Source: Lingula anatina | Lineage: Eukaryota > Brachiopoda > Lingulata > Lingulida > Lingulidae | DNA length: 33,877 bases | Assembly (NCBI RefSeq): GCF_001039355.2 | Contig: NW_019775587.1 | Span: 166,517-200,393, forward strand | Direction of reading: 5' to 3' | Part shown: one piece after another, positions 33,451-33,877 of the stretch | How positions within the stretch are numbered: position 1 is the stretch's first letter | Layout: the number at the start of each line of letters is the position of its first letter | Notes under the pieces: generated by a model | What the model was told of the DNA's origin: nothing | The model's input: the letters and a program-made list of their open reading frames with translations, nothing else | Databases searched by the model: none | Translations under genes and position numbers: made by a program

Positions 33451-33877
33451 AAATGTTTCACTGTCTCTGTTACTGGATGTGCCTGGGTGGTGACATATCA
33501 CTTCGTTCTGATACCTTACTGTTGGCATGTTATTGCAAGTTTTCAGTGAAAAATCAATTCCTATTAAGCTTTTTATTCACACCTTGCTGCATCATATTAG
33601 CATGCAAGTGGCAAGTTGTTTTTCACTTTTGTCTTCCTGTTTTGTGTGATTTTTCTTGGTTTCATTTTTCAGACACTATTCAGAGATTCTCATATCATAT
33701 ATTTAAAATTTTGTGGCTAAGTCTAAATTTTGTGGCTAAGTCTTATTTTCTTTAGCATTTCTGCATGTATGCATTGGTTTAGATATATGAATGGTTACTG
33801 GAAATTTTGACCACTGGAAATAATGCTGACTGTGTTTGGCTCAAAGTAATATTATTATAAATTTGTACAACTTTTTT
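33451..33877 (+). other. CLSTN intron 3, continuing past the window
   Basis: Single-copy, AT-rich sequence with no exon 4. It contains a perfect 19-bp tandem duplication (33706-33724 and 33725-33743, unit AAATTTTGTGGCTAAGTCT). Confidence 0.75.

Noticed and set aside
1-33877. CRISPR arrays, tRNA or rRNA genes, autonomous transposon or viral reading frames
   Set aside because: No regularly spaced short repeats, no convincing cloverleaf with A and B boxes, and no transposase, reverse transcriptase or capsid-like frame seen on either strand.

Overview
This is animal nuclear DNA, AT-rich, with spliced genes, long introns, microsatellites and small foldback transposons. The two recognisable genes (a calsyntenin and a kekkon/LRRC24-like LRR-Ig receptor) point to a bilaterian. 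The divergence from vertebrate calsyntenin and the strong allelic variation suggest an invertebrate, perhaps a deuterostome such as an echinoderm or hemichordate. I cannot name the species.

Layout. Positions 1-4424 are non-coding: simple repeats, two MITE-like inverted-repeat elements (706-915 and 3348-3593) and probably the 3' UTR of the next gene. Positions 4425-6428 (minus strand) are one uninterrupted 667-codon reading frame for a single-pass membrane protein: signal peptide, LRRNT, about seven LRRs, LRRCT, one Ig domain, a membrane helix and a long cytoplasmic tail. The tail has an SP array, an acidic stretch, six tandem 11-residue repeats and a C-terminal PDZ ligand. About 7430-7800 is a probable shared promoter. 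From 7871 rightward runs the 5' part of a calsyntenin (CLSTN) gene: exon 1 (signal peptide), a very long intron 1, exon 2, a 222-bp intron 2, and exon 3. The rest of the gene lies beyond the right edge.

The main structural fact is that the window is not a linear haploid sequence. Five single N characters (9318, 14157, 23080, 26544, 29985) separate six contigs. Around them, four blocks appear twice in a row: A 7376-9317/9319-11260, B 11169-14156/14158-17187, C 19600-23079/23081-26543, D 26545-29984/29986-33450. Copies differ only by scattered SNPs, homopolymer lengths and small indels. The last 92 bp of contig 1 (9226-9317) are repeated exactly at the start of contig 3 (14158-14249). The best reading is that both alleles of a heterozygous individual were laid end to end. 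The doubled exon 1 and the doubled exon 2-3 pair are therefore alleles of single exons, not a real exon duplication.

Intron 1 also carries a 231-bp foldback element (19411-19641) with 109-bp arms that differ at one position, flanked by TTA. It fits a young PIF/Harbinger-type MITE, and one contig starts inside its right arm.

I see no CRISPR array, no convincing tRNA or rRNA gene, no autonomous transposon and no novel multi-gene system. The most interesting biology is the receptor's 11-mer-repeat tail, the divergent receptor/calsyntenin promoter with upstream ORFs, and the near-perfect foldback element.
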